A stretch of DNA of 64,000 nt from Phlegmacium glaucopus (Eukaryota; Basidiomycota; Agaricomycetes; Agaricales; Cortinariaceae): assembly GCA_015039465.1 (NCBI GenBank), contig MU130702.1, positions 270,861 to 334,860 on the forward strand. Reading direction: 5' to 3'. Made by a program: the position numbers and the translations under genes. The notes under the pieces were generated by a model. It was not told where the DNA came from, searched no databases, and was given only the letters and a program-made list of their open reading frames with translations. This document shows, one piece after another, positions 12,662-26,662 of this stretch; position 1 is the first letter of the stretch, and each line of letters opens with the position of its first letter.

Positions 12662-12957
12662 TAGTGATGCAAACGGCTAAGCCGATCAGTTACTTCAACT
12701 TACTTGTGGCTTCAAAAAAAATAGTTGAAATTCTAGAAGCATGTGAGTGGATAGATCTCCCTGAAAGCTGGTGGGTCTGCTGCCAACACTAAGCAATCCA
12801 CGGAGGACATTCAGAAATATTTGACCAGCTACATATGTTGCTTAGTGTTGGCACCCACCAGCTTTTGGGGAGGATCTGTCCACGGCTCAAATATTCTCAG
12901 AATTTCAGCTAATTTATTTGAAGCTATTCAAAAATGGCTTAGCCATTTGCATCACTA
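12662..12957. mobile_element. foldback MITE-like element with long terminal inverted repeats
   Basis: A roughly 296-bp imperfect palindrome. The left arm begins TAGTGATGCAAACGGCTAAG at 12662. The right arm ends with its inverse, GCCATTTGCATCACTA, at 12957. The arms stay alignable inward through blocks such as GGCTTCAAA/AGCTTCAAA, GAAATTCT, GATCTCCCTGAAAGCTGGTG/GATCCTCCCCAAAAGCTGGTG and GCCAACACTAAGCAA. They meet around a loop of about 40 bp near 12798-12837. There is no coding capacity, so it is non-autonomous. Both ends carry a TA; no longer target duplication is visible. This would fit a Tc1/mariner-type target, but the superfamily is not established. Confidence 0.8.
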
Positions 12958-14555
12958 GAGTCATGCATGCTATTTATACTAGGACAAGCTTTCATTGGAT
13001 CAAACCCCTTTGGAAATACCTGTCGTACGTTAATGTTAATTCTTGTGGTGCTCAGGTATTCTTCGTAAGGTTCCCATTCTGTTCTTTGAATGTCATCGCC
13101 AAAAGAAGCCACCTTAAGATGCGGAGGAAGAGAACCTTCCAAGATACGAGGTACAGCGTGATACGCGCGTCGACAAGCAGGCCCTGACATGATTGCGATG
13201 TCTCCAGATCGCAAAAGGATCGCGGTTGGTTCTGTGTCCCTTGTCAATCCTCCAATCAAGAAGATGGCAGCGTTGCCTAGACTTTTAAAATAATGAATGC
13301 ACAGTAAGATACAAAGCCAAACATCTCTTACGAAATAGAGACGAGGGGTGATGTAGCACAAATTTCGGAATGATCGACATGAGCCATCAAAGTATCCTGA
13401 GTACCAAAAATTAGCGATATAATAGACAGAATCAAAATTTACTACCTTTTCTTGGTAAAAATTTACTATCCCAGCATCAGGTTCTGAAAACAATTCAGGA
13501 ATCAGTACCATGATGCGGATGTCGTTATGAGTATCCAGCGTACCATATGTTTGATCCCATGCGTACCAATTGGGACCTTCTGGTCCCCAGTTGGCATCGC
13601 TAGATCCGTGAACCCTTTCCCAATTGACCGATCCCACAGCTTGCTTGCAGATGGAACGCAATTCATCATTGATAACGCCCGGGCCTTTCGTAAAGTCATA
13701 TTGCTTTGTTCCCCAGTGATAATACCACCCAATATTAGCCCAACGAAGTTTATATATAAGAGATGATATTGAAGTAGGCTGTACTGTGGGTGATGGTGTT
13801 TGAGGAATTTTAGGCGTAGTCAGAATTTCTTTGAAGCTCTCTGGCGAAGCTGGAGTGTTGTTAACAAGTTCCCTCGGTCCGGCGAGAGAAATATAATGTG
13901 AATCACAGATGGAGGCTCGTGGTTGGATTAAAAAATCTTGTTCAGGATCACCCCGAGCACGCAGACAGGCATTCCACAGCCCATCCTTTGGGAGAACGTA
14001 GTGAATATCAAGGTTTGTCTCATTAGGATGACGCGAATGTTCAGCAAGAGACCATCTAACTAGATCTCTTTGCTTTTCTGCGGAAAGGAATGAAGGCAGA
14101 ATGACCAGTCCTTATCAATCAGTTTTGAGTTAAAAGAGTTCAGATCTAAGCTGAGCGTCCTAGCGTACCAGGAATTTGTGGGACAATGTAGGCGCTTTGG
14201 GTATCGGATGATATTTGTATGCACTTAACAGCATCGGGAGACCCTGCCCAGATGCCATTTTCAATTTCAGGGATTCTGGAATCATTCCGTGTGGCCAGAT
14301 CCAAGACGGAGGATAAATCAAGAGGAGGAAACCGTGCTTTGAACCTCTTCTCCGCAGCTCTGAAGGGCGTCCATTCCTGATCGATATTAGCTGGTCTATT
14401 CTTTGTCGCCTTTAGATATTGACGTTGAGCCTTCTTGTACTCTGGTGTATTGGGGAGGATGGACGGCATGGAGTGTACCGAACGCAACAGAGCCAAATAC
14501 TTAATATTCTTCAATGATAATTTTTTCAAGTATATAACCTTTCCTCTCGTCTCTA

Positions 14556-16781
<2,226 letters not shown>

Positions 16782-16998
16782 ACCCAAGAAACAGGGTATA
16801 TTTTGGAGGACCTTACAACCTAGTAGCGTGGAAAAGTAATATCACAACCCTTAAGCAAGAGGTAAGTTAGACGATGTATAATACAATACATCGAACAAGG
16901 TTGTCTAGGATCCGATAGCTTGGATGCAGAGCGTGCACCGTCACGCCAAATAAGTTAGCCGAGTACCGTCGGGCAAAGCAAATTGCCTGATGAAAATT

Positions 16999-17779
16999 TC
17001 AAGATGGTTGCACTCGTTGCTGAAGCAGGGGTTTGACTACCTCTTCGCGAATGTCGGGTGTTTTGCCTCGTGATCTGGTTCCTTTCGCCTCCTCTGTTTC
17101 CACAACGACATCGTCGTCGTCGTCGTCGTCTGCACGCTCTGCCCAGAGACGGCCTGCTTGAAGTGCCAAAACACCTGTCAAAGCAACGCTGCAAATGAGA
17201 TTGTTGGACGCGAGTTCCAACGTTGGATTTCGCAAAGCGCGAGGGAAGGGGTCTTTTAACTGATGGGTTGGTAGAGAAGTGAATTTGGCGAATAAACCTG
17301 TAATTCGGTGAGGACATAGGTAAAGAAATTGCATGACGTGGTCGACGTACTGGGGAGTACTGAGTATAAGTACATTGCAATGGTCGTGCTAAAGAGGACT
17401 GAAAAAACAATGTAATAAGTAAGGGGAGAAATCGCGGAGAATTTGGGCTGGCGCTTACAGATACTTCCTCCATCAAACATGATGTTTTCTGCTTGAAGAT
17501 CGTTAAGACTCCATAGAATAGTCGTTCCTCCTAGAGTGACGACCGCGCCAAGGAGGTATAAGATTTGGGATGGCCCCTTGGCCAGGATTGAGTAGTAAGA
17601 AGCCGCAGTCCAGAGGTGTTCGTCAGTCACAGGTGATTTCCATAGAGTGAGAGAATCTGCAATCCAATGAGTGAACAGAGCACCTAAGTGAATGTTAGAA
17701 TTGAATATAGTCTAATAAGACAAGACCTACCCAACAAAAAGCTGGTTACACAGACAACGATGCCAGCTCGTACACCCAT
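16999..17779 (-). CDS. SHR3: Shr3-family ER chaperone for amino acid permeases
   Basis: Exon 1 (MGVRAGIVVCVTSFLLGALF) opens with a hydrophobic segment, and the following exon begins LFTHWIADSLTLWKSPVTDE, the hallmark N-terminus of Shr3. Four hydrophobic segments can be traced, including ILYLLGAVVTLGGTTILWSL and LICSVALTGVLALQ. The cytosolic tail is strongly acidic (ERADDDDDDDVVVETEE) and then basic. Shr3 prevents aggregation of amino acid permeases in the ER and promotes their COPII packaging. The Asp run is encoded by a GAC/TCG triplet repeat (17111-17130). Exon boundaries around 17335-17460 are inferred. The start at 17779 is the first Met before the conserved membrane segment. Confidence 0.87.
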
Positions 17780-17835
17780 TGCCCCGTAGGTAAAGGGTCA
17801 AACGTTAATTTAAAGTCCGATCTTCCCTCTCTCTC

Positions 17836-18498
17836 ATGTCTCGTTGGACTCGGACCCGATTCTTGTCAACGGTCCCATGGTTCGTCGATAGACCCCATAT
17901 TCCACATTCATTCACTCCAAAACCAGTTATAACTTCATCTGTACCTCATGATGCGCCACAGATAATAAAGTTATTGCATTCACAATTACTACAGTCTCCT
18001 CATCTTGATAAATCAGCTTTATCGGTTGGCCCAGCGGTTCCCCCCCCTCCAGGTCCTCCATTACCAAGCATTCTACCACACGGTCGACGGAAAAGAGGCG
18101 GCACATTTTCGGGAGAGTCGGCCTATGATATGCCTGGCGGAGGACTTTGGAGCTGGGTTATTCTAGCGCAGGTAAGTTATTTCTCGGAAAATAAATGCCT
18201 TGCCCATGAAATAAATATATTAATCCCCCAAAGGTAAAAGAAGGCACGGAAAACAGAGGTGCAATAGAATCTGTTGTACGCGTTATTCGAAAAACGGTAG
18301 GATAATACTTTCTGCATTGCGATATTCACTCATCGACGAGAGTAGCTCCTGAGTCATGAACCACCCTTTCTCCTCCCCCCCAAGTCGCGACGACAAACAG
18401 GAACTGGATGGGTTATGATTGATGCAGGCCCCTTTGCGGTCCATGTATTGAGCAAAGATGCTCGAGAAAAGTATTTTAATAATCGGACTGAATGGTAG
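17836..18498 (+). CDS. mitochondrial RsfS/Iojap-type (Atp25 N-domain) protein
   Basis: Three exons. The N-terminus is basic and mitochondrial-like (MSRWTRTRFLSTVPWFVDRP). A Pro-rich region (VGPAVPPPPGPPLP) is followed by GGLWSWVILAQVKEGTENRG. The last exon, entered after an acceptor near 18349, reads RRQTGTGWVMIDAGPFAVHV then LSKDAREKYFNNRTEW. The D-x-G-x-F-x-V-H-x-x-S-x-x-A-R-x-x-Y pattern is that of RsfS/Iojap ribosome-silencing factors and of the N-terminal domain of fungal Atp25. RsfS binds the large ribosomal subunit protein L14. The gene ends right after this domain, so the C-terminal mRNA-stabilising half of yeast Atp25 is absent. A run of seven C (18375-18381) lies in the coding sequence; the frame works only with seven. 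Confidence 0.8.
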
Positions 18499-18560
18499 TA
18501 GTTTATGGGTCGTTTACAATTTCGTGACTTCTGAGTCACACCTTTGATTTGTATACCACC

Positions 18561-20701
18561 ATGTCGAGCAAAGCTGGCGGTCTCTATGGAGGCATCCAGT
18601 TCTCTTCAGGCTCAGTTTACCAATCTACCCTTCCCAATCCTTCTCTTCAAACAACTAAGTCTTCATCGCCTCCACCGCGACAACCACCATCAGAAGTTGA
18701 AAGTGAATCATCAAAAGATAATGTTCCTTCAGTTGGAGTCGCAGGAAAACCCACAGCTGGTATCTCTTCATCTGCTACACATTGTGATTCATACAGCCCG
18801 TTTATTGAAATACCAATATTACCTATCTCATTTCCGAAGCATGGTCCGCTGCCCTGGCTTTTGCCCCGGTTCGCCGAAACCAAGGCCAAAAATCAAAGGC
18901 ATCCGCGCCACGACTGCCTGCTGGAGCCGCTGTCCTCTCATCAGTGCCAGTTGTGGGCACAGGCCTCTCCTCAACAGCTGTGGTCTTTGCTCCACCAGTG
19001 CTAAATGACAGTGTCAGCTCGGCGCCGCCAGCAGCGTCATCAGAAACCCAGAGTGCGACGCAAGGCTGGGGCAGAAAGGTCAAGCCACCATCTATGGTCC
19101 TTGACGAGGATATCAACGGCTTCAAGGGTACACAAAAGAAGAAACATGGCAAGGGCAAAGGCAGAAAGGTAAATTTATTCCTTCTTACTAGTCTCTGCAT
19201 TCATCCTGTGATAGAACAAGAATGCCCCACTGATACCAATTTGGGATCCTATGGAATTGTATGACCCATTGCGACCCAATGATTACAATGAATACAAAAT
19301 TTGGAAAGTCAAAGCTCGCATTGAACGACAGGAGCACATGGCCGAACAACGGAGAATGGAGGATCGTAAAAGGTCCAGACGGAGTCCCAGTTACTCTGAT
19401 TCTGAAGGTACGGGATCTGACGACGACGATAGACCCCGTAAAGCTGGTAGGCTTCACTACCTCGATATTTTTGTTCAATCTCATCTTACACATTATTAGG
19501 CAGATACGATACTTTCGACCACTGGTCAAGGCGCCTAGAGGATAATAGTGCGAATGTTCAAGAAGGACCTGAAAGTGCTCCTGTTGCAATCGACAGAAAC
19601 CTTACTGGAGATGAGGCTTTCCAGCGAAGGCTTGCCATGTCAGCACGACCACGATCCCCGCCTATAATCTCTGACCCTGTCAGTCAATTAATGGAGGAAG
19701 ATCTACCTGCCTACGGTCGTCAATCCGCAGTGGAGTTGGATGAAGCCAACTTGTATCGGTCAGAAATGTCAATTGTGCATCCCCCAGCTCCCGTTCACGA
19801 TCCGCCGCGTCCGATCTCCCCACCTACGCTTGCGTACAATCCATTCGCGCCGTCCTCTGTCCCACCACCTCCACCTCAAGGACCTCCTGGCACCTCCATC
19901 CCAAGTGAATTTGAAGCTAAAGCCAAAGCTGCCGCTGCTATCGCGGCTAAATTGGGTGCCTTGGCTGCTGTTGCCGCCTCTTCTGAATCCCAAGTACCAA
20001 CGCCTCCCGTCGAAGAATCCAAGTAAGTCCTTCAATTTTACTAGCTTTATTCACTAACTCTCATCCGACTTGGCCAGGCCCGATCCTCACGGTTTTGCTG
20101 CCAGATTAATGGCAAAATGGGGCCACAAAGAAGGTCAAGGTCTTGGAGTAGATGGTTCCGGGATCGTCAACGCTCTCACCGTCGAACAGGTCTCACAAGG
20201 GAAAAGTAAGCATGGAAAACCTGCTGGGGGCTCCTCTGGCAAAGGTACTGGCCTCGGTTCCAAGATGGGAAAAATCATCAACAACAATGAAGATGCAAAG
20301 ATGAAAGAAGACAGAGAACGATTTGGGGAACCAAGTCGCGTTGTTTTGCTCACTAATATGGTTGGTCCTGAGGATGTTGAAGATGAGGATTTGCGTGAAG
20401 AAATTGGTCTGTCCTCTCCATGATGATTTTACACTTCATGTTTTATATTCATTCATTTTTCTTAATAGGAGACGAATGCTCTAAGAATGGGACAGTGGAA
20501 AGGGTGGTGGTACACCCGGTGTACCCCATCCCTCCTGATGCAGACGATGCCGTTCGTATTTTCGTCCTTTTTTCAGGTCCGGTTGGTGCTTGGAAGACTG
20601 TCCGAGAACTCGATGGACGGTATTTTGGCGGCCGAACGGTCCGTGCTAGATATTTCCCTGAAGCATCTTTCAGGTCGTATGATCTAGACCGTACCCTGTA
20701 G
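18561..20701 (+). CDS. SPF45/RBM17-like splicing factor (G-patch + UHM/RRM)
   Basis: The N-terminus is [19 protein letters not shown] central block ([20 protein letters not shown], then EYKIWK) is the conserved SPF45 segment. A Pro/Ala-rich linker follows, then a G-patch: [20 protein letters not shown] with [10 protein letters not shown]. The C-terminal RRM-like UHM carries [18 protein letters not shown] and ends [18 protein letters not shown]45/RBM17 binds U2AF/SF1/SF3b-type ULM peptides and influences 3' splice-site choice. The YFPE motif replaces the usual RNP1 ending (K/R-x-F), consistent with a UHM. Several short introns lie between the blocks. The start at 18561 follows an ACCACC Kozak context, and an in-frame Met four codons upstream is the alternative. 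Confidence 0.9.
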
Positions 20702-20804
20702 AAGTAGCAATATACTGTTTCGACACCTACAAACGTACAGCAGAAATCTATATAATTAACTGGTAACTAGTAGAAGAAGCAGTATGATTGTAGGCAAAAG
20801 CTAA

Positions 20805-23343
20805 CTAATAAACACGCTTGAATGGTGGGACGGGTTTGCATTCATTTTCGTCAAGAGTGTTGGCAATGACGCCACGGTATTTGAGAACGACATCAGGACT
20901 CGTCGGGTCGGGTTGGAATGATAGGCTGTGCTTCATCCAGTTTTCGTCATCACGCTAGGTGAAGTAAATTAGAACATGGGTATTGAGGAAGAACGGGCAT
21001 TGAACTTACCTCAGGGTAGTCCTCGCGTGCATGAGCACCACGGGACTCCTTGCGGGCAGCGGCTGACGTGATAGTTTGAATGGCGCACTGCAGGATGTTA
21101 CGCAGCTCAAGAGTTTCAATGAGGTCACTGAAATATATGTATGATAAACAAGAGACGCTCAGTAACTGGGCAAAAAAAAAGGATCTTACGAATTCCAGAT
21201 CATACTCCTATCCTTGATGCCTACGTTGTCGAAGCTCTTGTAGATGGATCGCATCTTTTGGACACCTTCGTCTAGTGATTGCTGAGTTCTTTATGAGAGT
21301 CAACAAGGAGATTTTTTAACCAATAAAAATATAATCATCTGGTTCAATACATACCGGAAAACGGCAGCATCGGATTGCATGGCTTTTTGCATGTCAAGCC
21401 GAATCTTAGCAGTGGGCTCAGGACCTTCGGATTGCCTGATATTGACTCATTAATCGATTCGGCAAGCATCAGCTGGTCGATGAGTAAATACCTAATTTTG
21501 TCCAAGAACTCGATGCTTTTAATACCAGCTTCCTCCGGAATCGCCTTGTGAGGCTTGCCTGGTGTGAGAGTGTCCTTAATATGATGTGCAGCGGCACGAC
21601 CGAAAACAACAATGTCCAATAAAGAGTTGGCACCCAGTCGATTGGCACCGTGCACGGAGACACATGCAGCTTCACCAGCGGCATAAAGACCTGGCACCAC
21701 TTGGTCGTTGCCCTCTGCGTCGACAGTAATGACTTCACCAGTGTACTTTGTAGGAATGCCACCCACTATTTGATAGTCAGCTCAAGGTGGAAAATCTGCA
21801 TAGAAATCCAACAAACTGTTGTAGTGAACCGTAGGTAGGACGGGAATGGGTTCCTTGGTGACATCCACACCAGAGAAGATGGCCGCAGTCTCCGAAATAC
21901 CAGGAAGACGTTCGTGAAGGACCTCAGGGGGAAGATGACTGAGTTGCAGTAAAATGTGATCCTTCTCAGGACCAACGCCACGACCCTCGCGAATTTCGAT
22001 AGTCATAGATCGAGAAACAACATCACGAGAGGCCAGGTCCTTTGCAGTGGGTGCATAACGTTCCATAAAGCGTTCTCCTTCAGAGTTCAAGAGATACCCT
22101 CCTTCACCACGAGAACCTGATTGACATCGAATTGTCAACAATCCAACTGACAGGAATCTAGGGATGTATACCTTCGGTAATGAGACATCCGGCACCGTAG
22201 ATACCGGTGGGATGGAATTGGACGAATTCGAGATCTTGAAGAGGAAGTCCAGCTCGGACGACCATAGCATTTCCGTCTCCAGAGCAGGTATGTGCACTGG
22301 TGCAACTGAAATATGCACGCCCATAACCACCAGTAGCCAGAACAGTCTTATGAGAACGGAACCGATGAAGAGTGCCATCTTCCATGTTGAGAGCAATTAC
22401 GCCGACACATTCGCCGTCTTGCATTATCAAGTCCAAGGCAAAATATTCAATGAAGAAATTGGTGTTGTGACGGAGAGATTGGCCGTATAGGGTATGTAGA
22501 ATGGCATGGCCTGTACGGTCTGCAGCAGCAGCGCAGCGATATGCTTGACCTCCCTTCCCATATTTCAGCGATTGACCCCCAAATGCACGTTGATAGATTT
22601 TGCCCTCTGTTGTTCGAGAAAAGGGCACGCCGTAGTGCTCCAGCTATACAGTATGAGAATGAGAGTGAGAGAGAAGGCCGACACCCATACCTCAAGAACA
22701 GTGTGAGGGGCCTCTCTGCACATATAATGGATAGCGTCCTGATCGCCAAGCCAATCTGATCCTTTAACCTACAAGGAGAATGTTCAGAGATATATAAAAA
22801 CGACAGTAAACACGAAAGCCTTACAGTATCGTACATATGCCACCGCCAATCATCTTCAGTCATGTTCTGCATAAGATGTTCAAATTACCTTCTGAAGTGA
22901 GGTGAAGTGCAGAAAGGTACCAACTCCAAGAGCAGCATTTATTCCACCCTGAGCAGCTACAGTATGACTTCTGGTAGGGAAAAGTTTGGTTATGCAGGCG
23001 GTCTTGAACCCAGCTTCTGCAAGACCGAATGCAGCACGGAGACCAGCACCACCAGCACCTCTGTATGGACAAGATAAAACTCGCTCGAATATTGAAGCAG
23101 AAGTATGCTTACACGACGACCGCATCGAATTCATGTTCAATGAGTGGATATTTGCCTGAAGACCAAGACTAGTAACGAAGCAAAAGTCAGACTGTGTTTG
23201 AAAGATAATGAGCAGTTGTTGGTAACTACTTTAACTTGCTCTGCCTTGAGAGGGTTTGTAGCGACGACCCTTGACACTGACGCCGACGAGTGAAAAGGTC
23301 GTGCTGAGCGAGCAACAACTCTTGGAACGGCTTTTATCAACAT
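20805..23343 (-). CDS. SDH1: succinate dehydrogenase flavoprotein subunit (complex II)
   Basis: A complete multi-exon SDH1. It has a mitochondrial presequence ([20 protein letters not shown]), an FAD dinucleotide fold ([18 protein letters not shown]), and the covalent-FAD histidine in [16 protein letters not shown]. Catalytic-region blocks follow: [30 protein letters not shown] and [20 protein letters not shown]. The C-terminus ends VPPFKRVY. The enzyme oxidises succinate to fumarate in the mitochondrial matrix and feeds electrons through SDH2-4 to ubiquinone. I count about ten short introns from frame shifts between blocks. No motif is missing, so it should be functional. Its 5' end lies about 80 bp from the 3' end of the TBC gene upstream on the same strand. 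Confidence 0.96.
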
Positions 23344-23426
23344 GGATGTGTCACTTTGAAAAAGCAAACAGTGGACGCTTTCCGGTCCCCGGTCATTCCC
23401 GATTCGGTACATTATTTAAATTACAT

Positions 23427-26099
23427 TTATTTTCTACTGGCCCCTAATGGATCATCATACTGCAGCACTTTACCATCCCGAGACTTTCTTCCTTCTTGTC
23501 GCAGGCTTGTCGAAGTCGGGGGAGGAGGCCGTGGCATCAACTCTGGTGGAATTGAAGATCTGCTGGTATTACTTCCAAAGCTCGACCGTGTATAATTCCA
23601 AGGTGCCCGTGGCAACACCTCATTCCCTGTCGTCATGTTGGTGGTAAATGATGCAGGAGATCGAGGTCTAGATCTGGACCTCATACTTGAGTGAGAGTCA
23701 ACCACTGGAACAGGTGCAGGTGGAGAGACAGCCGCCGCTGCCGCGGTAACCGCACGCAAATCCTTACTCTCCTTCTCCAGCTTCTGCTTGCGTCTCAACT
23801 TCTCCTCCTCGCCTATAAGTCTATCTTCATCCAATTTCATAGCGCTCATCATAAGTACGTCTCTCACATAGGAGAGTGACTCCAAAGCTTCCCGTTTCTG
23901 CCTCTTAACGCTCTGCGCATCTTGAGAATCACTTTCATCTTGAAGAAGGGCATCCACAACCCAAGCAAGAGACTCCCCCAGGATTTTGTCTCTGGAACGA
24001 ATTTCCGAAATTTCTCTTTCCATTTCGAAACGGGTTCGGGGCTCCCAAGGTGGCCTCTCTTCAAGGGGCCTTTCGTCTACCAATGGATATGATGAAAGAG
24101 ACTGGTTGGGAGCCCGTACACCCAATGATGCGGCAAGCTCAGGGATATTCCGCTGAAATAGAGGTATCAAAACAATGTTAATCTATGCTCGATATACTTA
24201 CCCGTATTTCGGTCACTGCACTCAGGAGTGTCTTGTTAATCCCAAGGCTTTCCCCTCGCTCAACCAAGCCACGAGTCAACATATCTGAGATACCGATGGC
24301 GGGAGATGAAGCCTGTCTTGAATGCCCTCCTCTCGCAGGTGTATCCGCCGATGTCAACGACGATGGCGGCCGTGTAGTGCGATTCCGCTTCGCCGAAGAA
24401 TCCGGGCTCGATGTAGGGACCTCCAAAGAAATATTTAGAAGAGTACGGTTTTCCATCGCAATAGAAGCCCCAGTGGCTGGCGTTGGTGACATTTGAAGAG
24501 CCAACGCTTGTCGAAGTAGAAGAACGGTGTGATGAGGAGCTCCTTCGACTTTATTCGCGGACGTTGGGGAGGGATAACGCAAGAGCGTCGTCAGTTGACC
24601 ACTGTAGTCGCCAGGGATTACTACAATCATAGTGAATAACTTGTACATGAAGGACTCCCAGAGACGTACATTCATTGCGAATTCTAATAAGCATGGCCAC
24701 GCATATCCATCGTGCCAAATCAAGCGATGGATCACAAGCAAACAGACCATCCCACAATCGCAACGCGTCCGACATGCTAAACTCACGAGTAAAAAGTAGT
24801 CTTAACCACCGACTGTTGTAACAGAAATTGGTCATCTTATAAACACATACAACTCCAAAAATGGTGTATATCACTGACATTCCGTATATTTGCGGTTCGA
24901 TACCGACCTTTTGCATATGTTGCCACAAGTGAGGATCACATTCGCGTAGGAGAGTGGACTGAATGTGGGTGCAAGCTTGCACAATTGGAGCGACGTAAGG
25001 TTGTATGCCATTTTGGCCATTTGGAATGTGGACGAGGTTGGAAAATCCTGACGGAGAACTGTTCAAAGCCTGCGTCCCAAGTGGCTCTCTCCATTCGTAC
25101 CACTGGAAAACGCCATCCATCACAAATTGGAATAACGCCCAGGCATCGGCAGCAACGTAGTCCGCAGAACAAAGCTCCACCAGTTCTCGGTAATGGTCAC
25201 ATTCGTCCTCCGCGATGGCATCGAAACTGACGGCAAAATATAAAGGCCCCAAGAGTTCATGCATCCCTAAATAGCTTGTTAAGTCGTTATTTATCCTTTC
25301 CTGAGTAAAACTCTACCTTGTCGGTAACCTATGGATGGGTGCATTACCGAGTACAAGAAAAGAATATTGGTAAGTTGGGCTTGTACATCAGCCTCACGAA
25401 AAAAGGCGATATCCGGAAACCTAAGGCACGTCAGGTTATATACCAGAATCAAGTTGTATACCATGCTACTTACGTGCGTTCAACGTCCTGCGCTATAACC
25501 TTTCGCACCTCGACACCGACAAACCATTCATTCCAAGGATTCTGATGCCATATCTCAATATTCAAGTATAAACACGAGGCTCTTTGAAATATGGACCTCA
25601 TCGTGAAGACTAAGCGGATTGTTAAGATTCAGGCCACCCAGATCACTTTCGATTAAATTTTCATCATTCAGCGAGCTTGTCCCATGGATGGCATCGGGTG
25701 CTCGAGTTTTCTCCGCAAGCAAAGTCGTATATCTCTTTCTGGAATCACGGATGGAATCCAAGAGGGAGGCAACACGAGGTGGTAATGATGCTTGGAGAGG
25801 TTCCTCTTTCGCAAAAAAAAGCTTGTGAAGAAGTGGAAGTCAGCTCAAAATCCATTGTATCCAACGAAGGACAAGGACCTTCCAAGCCAGACTCCTTCCT
25901 GTTACGCTGACGGTATCCGTTGGACCAAGGTAAAGTCTCTCGGCCAGCGTTGTATCTCTCAACTTCGAGAGCGTGGTGCCAGAGGTGAAAAGGCGATCAT
26001 AAAACTTCCTGTGAGGCTTTGGGAATTATGTTCCTGATGTTTAGATACCAGCGAAAAGAAACTGACTGAAGCAGCTCTATGTGAGGTACTTTATCCATC
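23427..26099 (-). CDS. TBC1D5-like Rab GTPase-activating protein
   Basis: The start at 26099 gives MDKVPHIELLQSVSFRWKFY. A 40-bp intron completes RW|KFYDRLF, and a second one joins GRSLAWK to LFFAKEEPLQ, the TBC1D5-type N-terminal lobe. The TBC arginine finger is VIAQDVERT (IxxDxxR) and the glutamine finger is GYRQGMHELL. Later blocks are DAWALFQFVMDGVFQWYE and RWLRLLFTREFSMSDALRLW, then DGLFACDP. The C-terminal third is charged and Ser/Pro-rich with a coiled coil (IGEEEKLRRKQKLEKESKDL) and ends PLGASRK. TBC1D5 proteins act on Rab7 and bind retromer in animals; whether this fungal protein does so is inference. Both catalytic fingers are present. It is the second TBC gene in the window. Confidence 0.87.
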
Positions 26100-26662
26100 C
26101 CTTTAGCGGTTACAACATACAAGTTTTAGAAGTGTAATCTGCGATTAGTGTGCTTCGATGTGGTAAGTAGGAAATGACAAGGCACTGTTAAGGTGCTGAT
26201 AGCCGTCGAAAATAGTAGTGGTACGGCACACCTTTTGATACGTGACTTTGGGACATAGATAGGTCACCATGTAAAAGCAAAACATCGCTTGTTGACAAGG
26301 TTCATAGATCGCAACTGGTGGATTCAAAAAGGGAGACAATGTGTTACATTCAACCTAAATCTATATTGTTTTATAGCACCGTAGAGATGCCAATAATTAC
26401 AATGGACAAAATTCTGCACTTGCGGTCAGCTGTATGGGCCCTGATAATGGGCGGTTCAACAAAAAGAGATGTCAGCGATGCAGCCCCTAGCAACTGAGTA
26501 TGAGATTGCGAGTCCGATGTACGATTTGGAAGAGCTTGCAGTTTTCTCCTAGCGACGGCGTGCAATCGAGACTGACAGTACACGAGTCAGCTTATCCAGT
26601 TGAAGGAGACTTAGACTTTAGGATACGAGTCCTAAGCACAAAAAAGGCTTAAACCTTCTTGG
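26100..26662. other. intergenic, no gene seen
   Basis: About 560 bp between two minus-strand genes. Frames are short and unsupported on both strands. It should contain the 3' UTR of the Rmd5-like gene and the promoter of the TBC1D5-like gene. Confidence 0.45.
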
